NCBI GenBank assembly: GCA_013399305.1 | Contig: VXAI01000341.1 | Coordinates: forward strand, 62,001-126,000 | Direction of reading: 5' to 3' | From: Rostratula benghalensis | Taxonomy: Eukaryota; Chordata; Aves; Charadriiformes; Rostratulidae | DNA length: 64,000 nt | Part shown: one piece after another, positions 1 to 12,340 of the stretch | Layout: every line of letters begins with the position of its first letter | Numbering within the stretch: position 1 is the stretch's first letter | Made by a program: the position numbers and the translations under genes | The notes under the pieces: model-generated | What the model was told of the DNA's origin: nothing | The model's input: only the letters and a program-made list of their open reading frames with translations | The model's database searches: none

Positions 1-989
1 AAAGTAGTAATGTTCTTAGACACTGTCCTTTGTCACTTTAAGGATAATGTTATTTGACATGTGTTGCCTTTAAGCTCTGTAATATAAAAAAAAAAAAGAA
101 ACAAAATAACGTGTTCAAAAAAGATGAAAGGTCTTTCACCAATACTTATACTCATGACTCATTGTGATTTTTAGTTAGTATATATTTTCTATGATAACTA
201 TGCTTTTTTTTTGTTTCACTCTGTGTTGCAAAAAGCCTATAAATGTTTTTGGAGGATTAATAGTTGATTGCCACATACTTTAAGGTATGTTACCAATATG
301 AGCAGCATGCCTAATAGAAGGTTATGAAAATGTCATTGTGAAACTTTATACACAATTATAAGCAACCTATTGACTTCTTAGAACTTAAAAATAATAATTA
401 AGCATCTATGAATAATTATTAAATTTAAACAAAGTATTTCTATACACATCCGTAATACTGTGCATGATTACCTTCCCAAATCAATAGCTGAAAGCATAAC
501 ATAATAATATAGGCACTAAAGGAGGAAAGCTTTGGCAGTTTTGAGAATATAATGGATCTGTTATAGTGTGACTCAGAAACCCAAAGGTATTACTGCATCA
601 AAACATACAGATTCCCAGATGAGGAAATCTGGTCTGGAAATCCTGATCAGGATTTCCAGAACAGCCTAGAGTTGACAGTCAGTTCCATTACAGGCCCTAA
701 ATTTAGAAGTTGTAACTACATCTCTCTAGCAACTGCATAGGGAGCCAGGGCTTGAAGAGCTATGGACAGTAAATGCTTGAACATTGGAGTAGAGTCCTAG
801 GTTCCTAACTCCCTGAACTTTCCTTTGGCTCCTGCATGCATAATCTTTCCTGAAAAATGTAGGTAAATTTTTCAAATGTAGGCATAAGCTATGTAGTTCT
901 CAAGTTGTGACTTGCTTTTTTTATTTTGCAACTCCTGGAACAGCAATATGATTACCTCCTAACGTTGCCTTTTTGAACTGTTCTATCTC
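1..989. other. Unassigned AT-rich DNA
   Basis: No gene or recognisable transposon is seen in this stretch. It is AT-rich with short A and T runs (for example near 88-100 and 206-214). The only structured element I can point to is the perfect palindrome at 633-660, listed separately. Open frames are short and show no family resemblance. Confidence 0.6.
633..660. repeat. Perfect 28-bp palindrome
   Basis: Every base from 633 to 660 pairs with its mirror position. The left arm is TCTGGAAATCCTGA and the right arm is its exact reverse complement, with no spacer and the centre between 646 and 647. The next outward pair (632 G, 661 A) does not match. It could form a cruciform or be a dimeric binding site. 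No flanking transposon is recognised. Confidence 0.9.
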
Positions 990-2520
990 TAGCTGAACAG
1001 AGAGCTATGGGTGCAACTCAGGTTAAAAATGAGAATTCATGACCTTTGGAAGAAGGGGCAGGCCACTCATGAGGACTACAAGTAAGTTATGAAGCTATGT
1101 AGGGAGAAAATTAGAAGGGCCAAGGCCCAGCTAGGACTTAATCTGGCTTCTACTTTTAAGTACAGTAAAAAAAATTTTCTATAAATATATTAGCAATGAA
1201 AGGAGAACTAAGGATAATCTCCATCCTTTATTAGATGGGGACAGAATCATAGTGACAAAGAATGAAGAAAAGACTGAGGTACGTAATGCCTACTTTGCCT
1301 CAGTCTTCAGTAGGAGGACCAGTTGTTCTCCAGCAGCCAGCCACCTGAGCTAGAAGACAGGGGCAGGGAGCAGAATTAAGCTCCCATAATGCATAGGAAA
1401 ATAGTGAGAAACCTGCTACATCACTAAGAACACACAAGTCTATGGGATCAGATGGGATCTACCTGAGGGTACTCTGGGAGCTGGCTCACCAAGCCACTTT
1501 CCATCATTTATCAGTGGTCCCAGCTACCCAGGGAGGTCAGTTGGCTGGAGATTAGCAAACATGATGCTTATCTACAAGAAGTCCCAAAGGAGGAACTGGG
1601 GAACTACAGGCCTGTCAGTCTGACCTCAGTGTCTGGGAAGGTTATGGAGCAGATAGTCATCAGTGCCATCATGTGACACAAGCAACACAAACAGGTGGTC
1701 AGTCCCAGTGTGCGTGTGTTTATGAAAGGCAGTTCCTGCTTGACTAATCTGAGTTCCTTCAATGACATGATGACCCACTTAGCGGATGAGGGAAAGGCTG
1801 TGGGTGTTGTTTACATATTTGGGCTTTAGTAAAACCTTTGGCATTAACCACAGCATTCTCCTGGAAAAAGTGGCTGCTCATGTCTTGGATGGGAGTACTC
1901 TCCACTGCATAAAAAATTGGCCGGAAGGCTGAGCCCAAAGAGTAGTGGTGAATGGAGATAAATCCAGTTGGTGGCTGGTCACAAGTAGTGTTACCTAGGG
2001 CTCAGTACTGGGGATGGCTCGCTTTAATACCTTTACCAATTATCTAGATAAGAGAATCGAGTGTGCCCTTAGTAAGTGTGTAGACTACACCAAATTAGGT
2101 GGGAATGTTGATCTACTAGAGAACAGAAAAGCTTTGGAGAGGGATCTGGACAGGCAGAATCAATGGGCCGAGGCCAATGGGATGAGATTCAACAATGCCA
2201 AGTGCCTGGTCCTGCACTTGGGCCACAACAACCGCATGCAGCGATACAGGCTTGGAGAAGATTTGCTGAAGAGCTGCCTGGCAGAAAAGGACGTGGGGGT
2301 GTTGGTTGACTGTCAGCTGAACATGAGCCAGCAGTGTGCCCAGATGGCCAAGAAGGCTAAGAGTATTTTGGCCTATATCAGGAACAGTGTGGTCAGCAGG
2401 ACTAGGGATGTGATCATCCTCCTGTGCTTGGCACTAGTGGCGCCCCACCTTGAGTACTGTGTCCAGTTTTGTGCCCCTTACCACTTAAACAGCAATTGAG
2501 GGGCTGGAGCACATCCATGA
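990..2520 (+). mobile_element. CR1 LINE fragment, ORF2 central and RT region
   Basis: A non-LTR retrotransposon of the avian CR1 group. Reading + with several frameshifts gives the typical CR1 ORF2 landmarks in order: a LNRELW...LWKKGQATHEDYK-like linker near 995-1090, CREKIRRAKAQL near 1105-1140, a YISNERRTKDNLHPLLDG-like block near 1180-1240, GPDG near 1450, and a YRPVSLTSVSGKVMEQ-like block near 1600-1655. The RT C-terminal part follows at 2014-2499. The element is 5'-truncated (no endonuclease). It also lacks the 3' UTR and octamer tail, stopping just after a GLEH-like residue block near 2515. Many stops and frame changes show it is old and dead. Confidence 0.88.
2014..2499 (+). pseudogene. 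CR1 reverse transcriptase C-terminal fragment
   Basis: A 161-codon open stretch inside the CR1 copy. It covers the end of the RT palm and the thumb/connection region of CR1 ORF2, with CR1-typical phrases such as [33 protein letters not shown] and [10 protein letters not shown]. The catalytic F-A-D-D box of CR1 RTs should sit near 2070-2085. Here it reads C-V-D-Y, so the metal-binding aspartate pair is broken. The frame ends shortly after the YCVQF block, before the usual C-terminus. No reading frame with its own promoter or start context is implied; the first ATG is incidental. Confidence 0.85.
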
Positions 2521-3039
2521 ATGCTCCCTAGTCTAATTAAACATTTTAGCCAAGACTTTAAAAAAAGAAAAATGTACTAAAAACATCAGGTTGAGAGAAA
2601 CTGCTTTAGGACATATTGGCTGGAAGTATTAAAATATGGCAAAGTTGCATGTAGCTGAAAATAGGCTGCTATCAGAAAACACTTGCTGTGTCTGTTTACA
2701 GCATAACTGCTATAAAATGTGCCATGCGTTACCCTCAGCAGTCTTGGTTTCTGGAGGCCTTGCATGTAGGCTCTGTTTTTATGAGGCATGCAATGGCCAT
2801 GTGGGCACCTGCGGCCTTGTTAGTCCTCAAATCTCTTAACAGTTCCCATGGATCAAATATATTATTACAAGTGAAAGGCTGGTTAAGAACTTCAAGAGAG
2901 TGCAAACCTGCTTATGCCAGCAGTGTAACAACCTGAAAAACTGGGAATTCCCATTGAAGTAGAGATCTAACTCTTTAAAACGCATTTTTAACAGATGAAA
3001 ATGTTAAATATCCCCAACAAAATGCTAAAATTCCCCAAC

Positions 3040-3430
3040 TGCTTGCCTTGCTCCAATGGCAGCATCTCCTGCAACTGCTGCACTTACCCCAACTGCCACC
3101 CCTGTCCCAGCTGTTGCCCAGCAGCCACTCTATCTCTGCTAGCCCTGCTGGCAACCATCCCACATGTCACCAAGGTGCCTGGTCTGGCAGACCAGCCCAG
3201 GCTGAAGGCCAGCCACAGCTCAAAATAGAGCACGCAGAAGTCACCAGGAGAAGGCTTTGCAGCAAAGCAGGCCTTTGGTGTTTCTTTCCTGTCAAAGCAG
3301 AGGTGCTCGTTAGAGCAGTTGTGCCAGGTTCTTGCTAGTCTAAGGGTGACCCCATCGTCATGCCTGTGGGCTGGGCACAGGTGCAGAGAGCGAGCTGTGA
3401 GACACAAGGCAAAGAACAGGAATAAATGGT
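3040..3430. other. GC-rich patch, origin unknown
   Basis: This segment is clearly richer in C and G than its flanks and is open on both strands (a 96-codon frame on +, a 107-codon frame on -). The + strand begins with repeated CTGC/CCAACTGC-like words that encode an Ala/Pro/Thr-rich stretch. An AATAAA lies near 3420. I do not recognise a family. It could be an old retroelement piece (LTR or 5' LINE region) or an exon of a non-coding transcript. Confidence 0.3.
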
Positions 3431-4152
3431 TTCCTTGGGGCTGAGGGCTAATGGAGGTGAATGCTGAGGGCCTGTGCCTAACAGTGCATTTGTTAATTTT
3501 CTAACTGAAACTGTGCCAAAGTAACAGGAAGATTAAAAGCACTGTGAAGCAATTAAGCGAAGAGACCAAGCAAACATCAGAGGGTCATTGCAATTATCTC
3601 CAACTTAGACATTAGAAATCCAGGAAATTCAGAAGTTAGCTGTAACCTAAGATATGTTAAATTGATGTGTGGAAATGCCCTACACCAACAACATAGAAAC
3701 TGACTGCCCTGAAGCTATGCGATGCAGTGATGATTAATGCATAATAGAAACTGTGACTTGAGATCAGAATACAATTAGTTTAAGTGATACAACAGATTAA
3801 AAAAAAATAATTTTGCCCATTTTGATCCTAGAGCTTTAAATGGAGTTGATATATAGAACATTTGAAGAAGCCGCGTAACAGTATTTTTTCACCTAAAAAA
3901 GTATTGATCCTTAATAATACAGCTATAGGAAAATACAATTTTAAATTAGTTTAATCTCAAAAATGTATTCACTTGGAATTTTACATAAAATTTATTCTTT
4001 GCCCAGTCAGTGCTATAACTCCAAAAAAGCAAGATATGGTCTTCCTCTGTAATGAAGAGATGAAAACCACTGCTTATCGTGTAAATTCATCTCATCTTAA
4101 TTAAGAATGAGGACTTTTGTAGCTCTTGAAAAAAGGAATGAACAGTCACATG

Positions 4153-4173
4153 AAAAAAAAAAAAAAAAAAAAA
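4153..4173. repeat. Poly(A) run, 21 bp
   Basis: Twenty-one uninterrupted A residues. CR1 elements end in octamer repeats rather than poly(A), so this is probably a simple repeat and not the tail of the CR1 copy at 4274-5378. Confidence 0.9.
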
Positions 4174-4273
4174 GAGTTCTCCTTTCCCTGTCTAAATCAG
4201 ACCTTCCAAAGAGGCTACAAAAGCTACAAAACCAGGAAATGCAATGGCAAGTAAAATGTAATGTTGACAAATT

Positions 4274-5378
4274 ATCATAGAATCCCAGAATCTTTCAGGT
4301 TGGAAAGACCCCAACCATCAACCCCACTTTACAAAGTTCTCCCCTACAACATATCCCCCAACATCACATCTAAACAACTTTTAAACACATTCAGGGATGC
4401 GGCCTCAACCACCACCCTGGGCAGCCTATTCCAGTGTCTGACCACTTTTTCTATGAGTTTCCTAATGTCCAGTCTAAACCTAGCCTGTCAAAGCTTGAAA
4501 CCATCCTTGTTCCCTTGTTCTAACGATAATTACCTGTAAGAAGAGACCAGCACCAACCTCTATACAATGTCTTGTCAAGTAGTTGTAGAGAGTGATGAGG
4601 TCTCCCCTCAGCCTCCTCTTCTTCAAACTAAACAGTCCCAGCTCCTTCAACTGGTCTTCATAAGATTTGTTCTCCAGGCCCCTCACCAGCTTTGTTGCCC
4701 TCCTCTGCACTCATTCCAGCACCTCGACTCTCTCTTGGGGTTGAGGTGCCCAGAACTGGACACAATACTCAGTGTGTAGCAATCACCTCCTTACTTCTGC
4801 TGGTCACACTATTTCTAATACAAGACAGGATGCCATTGGCTTTCTTGGCCACCTGGGCACACTTCTGGCTCATTGAATTCAGCTGCTTGTCAACTAGAAC
4901 GCCCAGATCCTTTTCTGCCAGGCAGCTTTTCAGCCACACTTTCCCAAGCCTGTTACTGATTCATGGGGTTGTTGTGGCCCAAGTGCAGGACCTGGCACTT
5001 GGCCTTGTTGAAGCTCATACCATTAATGTTGCCCCATCAATTCAATCTACCCAAGTCCCTCTGTAAAGCCTCCCTAACCTCATGCAGATCAACACTCCCA
5101 CTTAACTTGGTGTCGTCTGCAAACTTAATGATGATACATTCTACGTCCTTATCAAGATCATCAATAAAGATGTTAAACAGAAATGGTCCCAACAGTGAGC
5201 TGTGAGGAGCACCACTTGTGGCCAGCTGCCATCTGGATTTAACTCTATTGACCACCACTCTTTGGGACTGTCTGTTCAGCTAGTGCTTGATCCAGCAGAT
5301 CATAGGGCCATGAGCAGCCAGTTTATCCATGAGAATTCCACAGGGAACAGTGTCAAATGCTTTATGAAAGCCTAGTCA
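4274..5378 (-). mobile_element. CR1 LINE, RT region to 3' tail
   Basis: A CR1 copy on the minus strand with its 3' end at the left. It opens with ATCATAGAATCCCAGAATC on +, the reverse complement of the CR1 tail repeat. It continues through the 3' UTR, the C-terminal ORF2 block ([26 protein letters not shown] near 4560-4640) and the RT palm. The 5' truncation is near 5378, just upstream of a FHKAFDTVPCGILMDKLAAHG-like block. Frameshifts and stops split ORF2. The 5' break is unremarkable, as most avian CR1 copies are 5'-truncated. Confidence 0.92.
5037..5258 (-). pseudogene. CR1 RT palm fragment with FADD box
   Basis: A 73-codon frame within the CR1 copy. It carries the CR1 RT B-motif neighbourhood ([19 protein letters not shown]) and an intact catalytic box, [13 protein letters not shown], followed by [11 protein letters not shown]. 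The sequence before and after in other frames continues the same protein, so frameshifts have split it. It is a dead internal fragment and not an independent gene. Confidence 0.88.
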
Positions 5379-8300
5379 TATGCAGTAGGGATAATTTATA
5401 TTTCTATGAAGTTTTAAATTTGCTATTTAGATCTTAAAAAAAACCCCAAACAAACCTAAACTATTCCTCCCACCCAAGGGAAGCACAGCTACAATATTAA
5501 GACACTAAGGAAACCTGTTCTGCAAACGCTCCATCAGTGGTGATTCTCCATCAAAGGAGTCACAAAGCACTATATGCAAAGATAGTAACTAACCCTGGAA
5601 ATTAATTAAGTGTAAAGAAATGTCTCTTAATGACAGACAAACATTTGAGTTCTTAATTTTAGAAAACAAAAATGCAGGTCCTGCCGTGATAAAGGTACCC
5701 ACAGTATCCAAACATAATATAAAGCAAAGCAGCTCTTATTCTCATGTAGGAAATGAAATCTAAATTGGAAAACTAAAAGCTGATTACAGGAAAAACTTTT
5801 CCACCCTACACATTCTCTTGTGAAACGTACTGCTGCAAAATGATGTTAGAAACAGGAACTCAGAAGCATTCATGGTAAGATGTAGATATGGAAACTGCTC
5901 AGGATTTTATACTGTATCAACAAAATTTTTTAGAAGGGATAAAGGCCTGACTATCTGATCATTAGCCTTATCGCCCTCTTATATGTCAATTAAAAACTGC
6001 TGTTGAGGGGAAATACAAGCCTAGATGGACCAATCATCAGATTCAATACTACATGGTGGTGCTCACTTTGCTCCTGCTTCTCTGATGTGCTTCTGAGGTC
6101 TAGTCACCAGTGACTTTTTTTAAAAAATGTTTTCTTTGAAGATTAGTAACCTTCTCACCAGCCTCATATCCAAATATGCCTTACATACAAGATTTCTTGT
6201 ATTTTGGAGAAGAGGGCAATACACCTTCTGTAATCATCTTCCATCTAAAGCATGGCTGTAATGGCATGATGGTATCTTTTTCTTATAGTTAATCCTAATC
6301 ACAAACCTGTTTATTACTTAAAGTAAAGAGATACCATTAGATAATATAGTACTACTTAACTTATTACACACTTATCTAGCATCAGAAGGGCCTGGTTTGG
6401 CAGCCCAGTTGTCTTTTTACTTTTCTCAGATTTGGACAACTGTTGATTAGCATCTCTGGATGTTTGCTTGTATTAGTAACAAGCATGTTTTGACAGTTCC
6501 TTTTTTGATATCTATTGACCAAGGCTATTCTTGAAAGCAATAATTTTGCTAAACAAAATATGTCCTCATTTGGAAATTGCTTGTGATGAAATTTAATAGA
6601 GTTTTCAATGCTATACATAAACTTAAAAGACCATTACAATAGGCACTTGTCCATAAAGTGACAAAGTAAGGGAGAGGGTTCAGTTCCCTACTTTAAATTA
6701 AATAAGATTTCTTACCTTAATATGTTCAATCCTCAATTCAATCCTCAAGAAATCTGTCTGCAAGCATGGATCCTTTGAAATATTTAGAGTAACTCCAAGG
6801 CAATACCCAGCTTCTCAGTGATGGCTTTCTACCACTCTTAACTGGACACCAATACCTGCACAAAACTGCTAAGCTGCCATTAAAGCTGAATTCTTGGGAG
6901 AATGCAAGACAGGGATCACAACAATGCAGTTCCTGGAAGGAAAAGAGACACTGCAAGGCCACAGCCTTGTTGACATAGTACCTCCCCCTGAACCTGTGTT
7001 GGTGCACCAAGGGGTAGAATGAGTCAGCACTGCAACATCAACACCATATGACTCTCCCCATTCATGAACACCTGTTGATAATTCAATAGCCTGAAGAATA
7101 GCTGACAAATGAAACTCAGGGCTGACAGTCAGCTCATCTATTAAGCATTAAATTTTTCATCTTCAGTGGTTATTCAAGGCCCTTGCTATTATACTCAATG
7201 GCAACTGCTTAGCTCTGTTAATATTTTTGTGTGAAAGGAACACAAGAAAAAGAAGAAACGTGTTATCATCCTAGAAAACAAAAGGCTCCCTACCTCTGTG
7301 GCATATCAAAACTAGGATTAATCACACATATATGGGGGAAAAAGCCCACAAAACTTAACAAGAATTGTTTCAATTTAAAAAAAAAAGTCCCCCAAAGTTA
7401 TTTTACAAGGAGGATAGAACTGAGAGGCAAACACAGATGCTTCACACCAGGAGAAAAGATAGAGGGCTGATTTAATCCCCCTTCAAGTCCGTGACGAAAT
7501 AGAAGTAGACATGACTCCAAAAGAGCCCTTGATGAAAAGTGTTGAAAGGTCTCACTTCAATTCTAATGTGGAATGAGAAGATATATTAAATCACCTTCAG
7601 CTCCCTAGGAACACAGAAGTCCTATTTACAGGTTTCTGAACCCTTCACTGATGGGTAAGCAGGGAGCTGAAAGGCATCTACACAACTCAGCATATTTTCA
7701 AAACTTCACCAAAGTGCCTGCAGCCATGTCCAAGAGTAATAAAAGTGCAGTCCATATATGATATCTAGCTTGAGGCTGCTGTTGCAACTCTAACCAGATT
7801 GAGTTAAATGTAACCAGATTTAATCTCTGAAAAATCTGGACAAATGCCCAGATGTGAAATTTCACCAGAGTATATTTTGGAGATTTAAAGGATATAAATT
7901 AATTATAAAGGTTGCACTTGCTTGGAGGGAGAGGACACCGATGCAGATAGTCAGCAATAATGGCTGTACATCACAATAACACTTGCCTGTGGTTTCCTAA
8001 GGCAGCAGGGAATCATTATTCCTCTTTTTGAAGCCATCCTGCAAAGGACAGAGCCACTCAGTTATCATGGCAATTACAGTCATCATTAACAAGGTCTGAA
8101 CAGCCTCTGACATGTAGCTCAGTTTAGAAACTCAGCACTAAAATAACATCTTGCTCATATGACTTTTTATAATGCTAGGCAACACTGTCTATTCTATTTA
8201 TGCAGTGAAATTAAAAATAAACAAAAATGTTCATAAAATAATATTTGAACCATTTTTCAAAGCTTTACAAAAGTCATACTTCCATTTCCCACACAGGAGT

Positions 8301-11300
8301 CTCAATGATATTGGGAAAAATACTAAAAATGCAAAGAATGTAATACTTATTGGAAAGCTTTGAACAAACTATTGCGACACCTGCAGATATATCCCTCCTC
8401 ATTAATTTATTTTCTTGATAGAAACATTTGCATCCTATATTCAGAATATAGAAATTTACTTAAAATTCATGTGTAGACAGTTTTCCTGAAGCTCCTCATT
8501 CCCAAGCACCTTTAGACTCTCTCTTTGCCTGGTTGTTCAAATGAAGAATAAGAACAAATTTGGAAGCTTTTAAAATTGCCACAAAAAGTAGTTCTCATTC
8601 TCTGGCCAGCTTGAATTGCAAAATAAATTCAGTTTAAATTTAGGCCCAAAAAAGAAAAGAACTTGTCTCAAAGGTACTGACAGCTCACAGACATTTAAAT
8701 ACGTCTGACTAAAGATACTTACAATTGCACTTACAAGGCCATGGTTTTCAAAGTTTTAGATCAGACCTATTTATTTTGCCTATCTAAGAAACAGACCCAC
8801 AGCTGTCATTGTAAATGGGGAAATCTAGAGTTTAGGGAAAGGACAAAGTTAGGAAAGAGACTCTATTATACAAGGTCTATACAAAACACAGTATAAGGTA
8901 GCAGTAGTTACTTCTTCAGCATACAGTTGTTAGTTGTTGCAAGGGATCCACTTTGGTGACAAGTGGAAGTAATTAGGATTTCAACACCATTAATGGAATA
9001 ATGGGTTCAAAAACTCCTTACTTAATAAGGTCTTTGCAGGTAAAAAAAAAATAAAATAAAATAGAGAGAGAGGCAGTGAAAAGTTAAGATAGTGCAACAT
9101 GCAGACTCCCAGGCTGACATTCGTAATCATATTTTGAAACCCATCTCAGAGTAGTACGTCTACTCATCTATAGCAAGATCTGAATATTCAGCTTGGATAT
9201 GTTTAAGGATTGTATTTTGAATATTTTAATGTGTCACTAATCAGCTTTTATTTATTAATCCATTTCTCAGGTGGCTAATCTTACAGGAGGAAGCCGGATT
9301 TTTTGTCTTTTAACTTATATTATGTTGTGTCACTGAATGTTCTAATTGGATGTGCTTTACTGAGTAATACAGAACTGAGTTAGGAACAGATTAGTCACAC
9401 TGAATATGCTGTTGTAGTCCAGGAAGAGGATGAAGCAGTAAGGGCTCAGTTTTAACATTTTAATGCATATTTTAAAAGAAACATTTTTTAAAATAACATT
9501 ATAAACTGGTGTCCATCAGCAAGTTAGATACTGTGGATAAGGATAAATCTTATCCATGTTGATTTAAATAAGGTCTGGAATCATTGCTAGCTGAAGTATG
9601 TCTTTTTAGGAATGTATGAAATTAACTATGATCCATTTGAATTAAATGGACATGGCTAGTTTTAATAAGGCAATTTTGTCCCCTTCTTTCACTTCCATGA
9701 ATAAGAGAATTAGGAAGGCAACCAAGATGTTCTTCAAAGATCTCGTCAGTTTCAAAATAATACATAATATGAATGAAGGCTTTCTTTATGTAAATCCATA
9801 TTTTTATAAAATGCTGGCAAGTAATTGCTCTGTTTACTTCATAAAAGCAAATAGTATCTTAAAATAACATTTTAAAAATACTTTGGAAGATTCTTAATGC
9901 ACTTTCTGTTCCTTTTGGATAGGATTCATCTCATCAAAGTTTCATCATCTGAAAATGGACATTTTGTCTCAGCTAGACACTCTGGACACTTGCTGAAGGA
10001 ATTCTTAAAATCATAGAGGCAGTCCAGCCTGCTGATGTATGATGGATAGGTTTGTCCGCAGGCTGTAAAGGCTACAACAGAGGGGAACAGTTTGGATAAG
10101 ATGCCTAGTATCTTAGGCTATTCACGTTAAGTATAAAGAAACCAGATCTCTCTAGAGATGAGAAAAGCCTGCTTTACAGCCCCAAACAGTTAGATTATAG
10201 TGCTGTCTCACAGTTGTGCATTTATGGAGGAAATTGAATAATCAAATAATAATACAGGAACTTATAAAAGTTCTTGGAAATAATTTTTCAGACTGTTCTT
10301 GTTACAGTAAAATCTGTTATCTCTAGACATTTCAAGGCTCATGTACTGCACTATTTACAGATTGCTGTGGGTCAGGAGGATACATGTCTTAAAGATAACT
10401 ACTGGGAGATTGAATGGAAGGTTACAAGCATAGGTGAAAGTGTTTTCTTCTCATCTCATTAGATAATGGCCTTTAATTTTGAGACTGCTGTCATTTGTGA
10501 ACACAAAGGCAAAGATTTTTTTTTGGGAAAGGAGGTGGATTTGAACACCAGGAGAGTCCTGCTAGGAATAAACTTCTGTTTCCATCTATACCAAAGGAAA
10601 GATTTAAATCCCCCAGATATTTAGGTCTACTCTCCTCCAGGAACCAGGAAAAAGAAAAAAAAACAGGAAAGACAGTAACCTCCATCAATTAAATGGGTGG
10701 CTGCTAGCATGAAATATGAACCTCTTCAATCCTTGCAGTCTGCTCTAGAAGAGAATGAGTACTCAGCCCTAAATGAATGCAGGGTGAAGGAATCCATGAG
10801 TAGCATGTGAAGTAAAAGATTTGTGTTCTGTGGAACAGACCACATCATCGTGACATTCCTAAACACGACTTCTTTGAGCAGTTGATGATAGGAGGGAGAA
10901 ACTGTATCACAATAGTTGGCATAGTTGATATTACTCACCCATGCTTAATTTCCTATATTTTTTTCATAATATTTTGTTGTGTTTCTGAGAGAAGACTCTC
11001 AGGCATGACAAGAGAGTATCAGTCAGTCATAGTGTTAAAGAAGAAAAAATGCTATTACTCTCTTTAAAGTCCCAATGGATAACATCAAAGTTAATATTTT
11101 TTAAAATGCTTCCGTAGCTTCATGGATTATTTAATGATGATTGTATTCTAATGAATTTTACCATGCTTCTATCTGAGTTTTGACTTCATTTGTAACAAAT
11201 TCTCTGCTAATTTATGGCCAGGATATTGTGGTTGCTGGTGTGAATTCTGCAGTGAAATATGAACATTTTTTTTAAAAAGAGCAAATGAGCTTTAGATAAA

Positions 11301-12271
11301 AGAAGAAACAAAAAGGACATTGAAATTACACAGTTCATGAGCCCCAGTCCCTGAAAAAGCAGAATGAGGATGTATATACTACCTTTCTTCACATTAAGAG
11401 CTCCCTAGTAAGTTATTATCATCAGACTTAGAAAAGATAGTAAAGAAAATTCTGAAAAAGGAAGAGCAGATAAAACTGGGAACATCTGGGCAATACCACC
11501 TCCATCCCAGGCAGGCAGCAGCTTTTCGGACATTATAAATGAAGATTTCACCAGTACATTGAATTTAAGCACACAATTTCATATTCCATGTGGTCTCTGG
11601 CTCAGTATTTACAAGGCAGAGGTCTTTCAGACTGCATAACTTCCTGTCTTTAGTGGCAACAGGGTACTATAGCCATATTAGTCTACATTAATTACCACAG
11701 AAATGAGTGAAACTAATGGGCAATGTCTCAAAGGTTTCTGCAGAGCCATTATCTAGGTGTGACATTAGGGTGGCTTTTTTGCATGGAAAAGTTGGCAGCC
11801 AGAGCTATTGCTGATTTTATTTTAGTTATGCTGTTATAATGTCTACATGAGAAAGTACTATTCTAGAGAAAAAGTAATTCTGCTTGGCAGTACCAACACT
11901 TTACCGCCCTACAGTAAAAACTGGATGACACCTGATTTTCTCAAACTCGAGAGTGAAGGGGTTTTCTTGCCAGTTGTTCTTGACAGAACACATTTTACGA
12001 AGAAGCTGTGTGAAGTGAATGTATTTGTTGTGGTAACAAAGTATTAATTTGATCAGAGAGCCTGTTTAAGGACTCCAAGTCTCCCTGATGACAGTGCTGG
12101 TTGGTTGGAGCCCAGAAAAGCACAAAGCTGCTGCTAAGAGTATCTGCTTTTAAGAGGAGCTCATCCAGGAATATTAAGTGTGGGTCGAAGCAATAATAAT
12201 TTGTGATTAACTTATGAAAACTAATCATAAGACCTCTGGGATATCCCTGGACTCCTCATGTATTCCTGCCC
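5379..12271. other. Long unassigned AT-rich stretch
   Basis: Nearly 7 kb with no recognisable gene or transposon. Open frames stay below about 90 codons, overlap on both strands and show no conserved motif. The only structured piece noted is an A-rich/GA microsatellite near 9042-9072. Very old transposon remnants may be present but are beyond what I can recognise by eye. Confidence 0.5.
9042..9072. repeat. A-rich microsatellite followed by (AG)n
   Basis: An A run followed by AAAAT-type units, then AGAGAGAG. Simple low-complexity sequence in AT-rich surroundings. Confidence 0.8.
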
Positions 12272-12340
12272 ATGGCAGGGGGTTGGAACTAGATGATCTT
12301 TAATGACCCTTCCAAACCAAACCATTCTATGATTCCATGA
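12272..12340 (+). mobile_element. Short CR1 3'-tail fragment
   Basis: About 70 bp that matches the end of the CR1 3' UTR: GGCAGGGGGTTGGAACTAGATGATCTTTAA, then a CCTTCCAA-type block, then the tail words CATTCTATGATTCCATGA. This is a heavily 5'-truncated copy with no coding sequence left. Confidence 0.82.

Larger units (their letters stand above)
2521..4273. other. Unassigned DNA between two CR1 copies
   Basis: No gene is recognised. It holds a GC-richer patch at about 3040-3430 (listed separately) and AT-rich DNA beyond it. A 21-base A run at 4153-4173 stands about 100 bp from the CR1 tail at 4274. Open frames here overlap on both strands and have no family signature. Confidence 0.5.
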
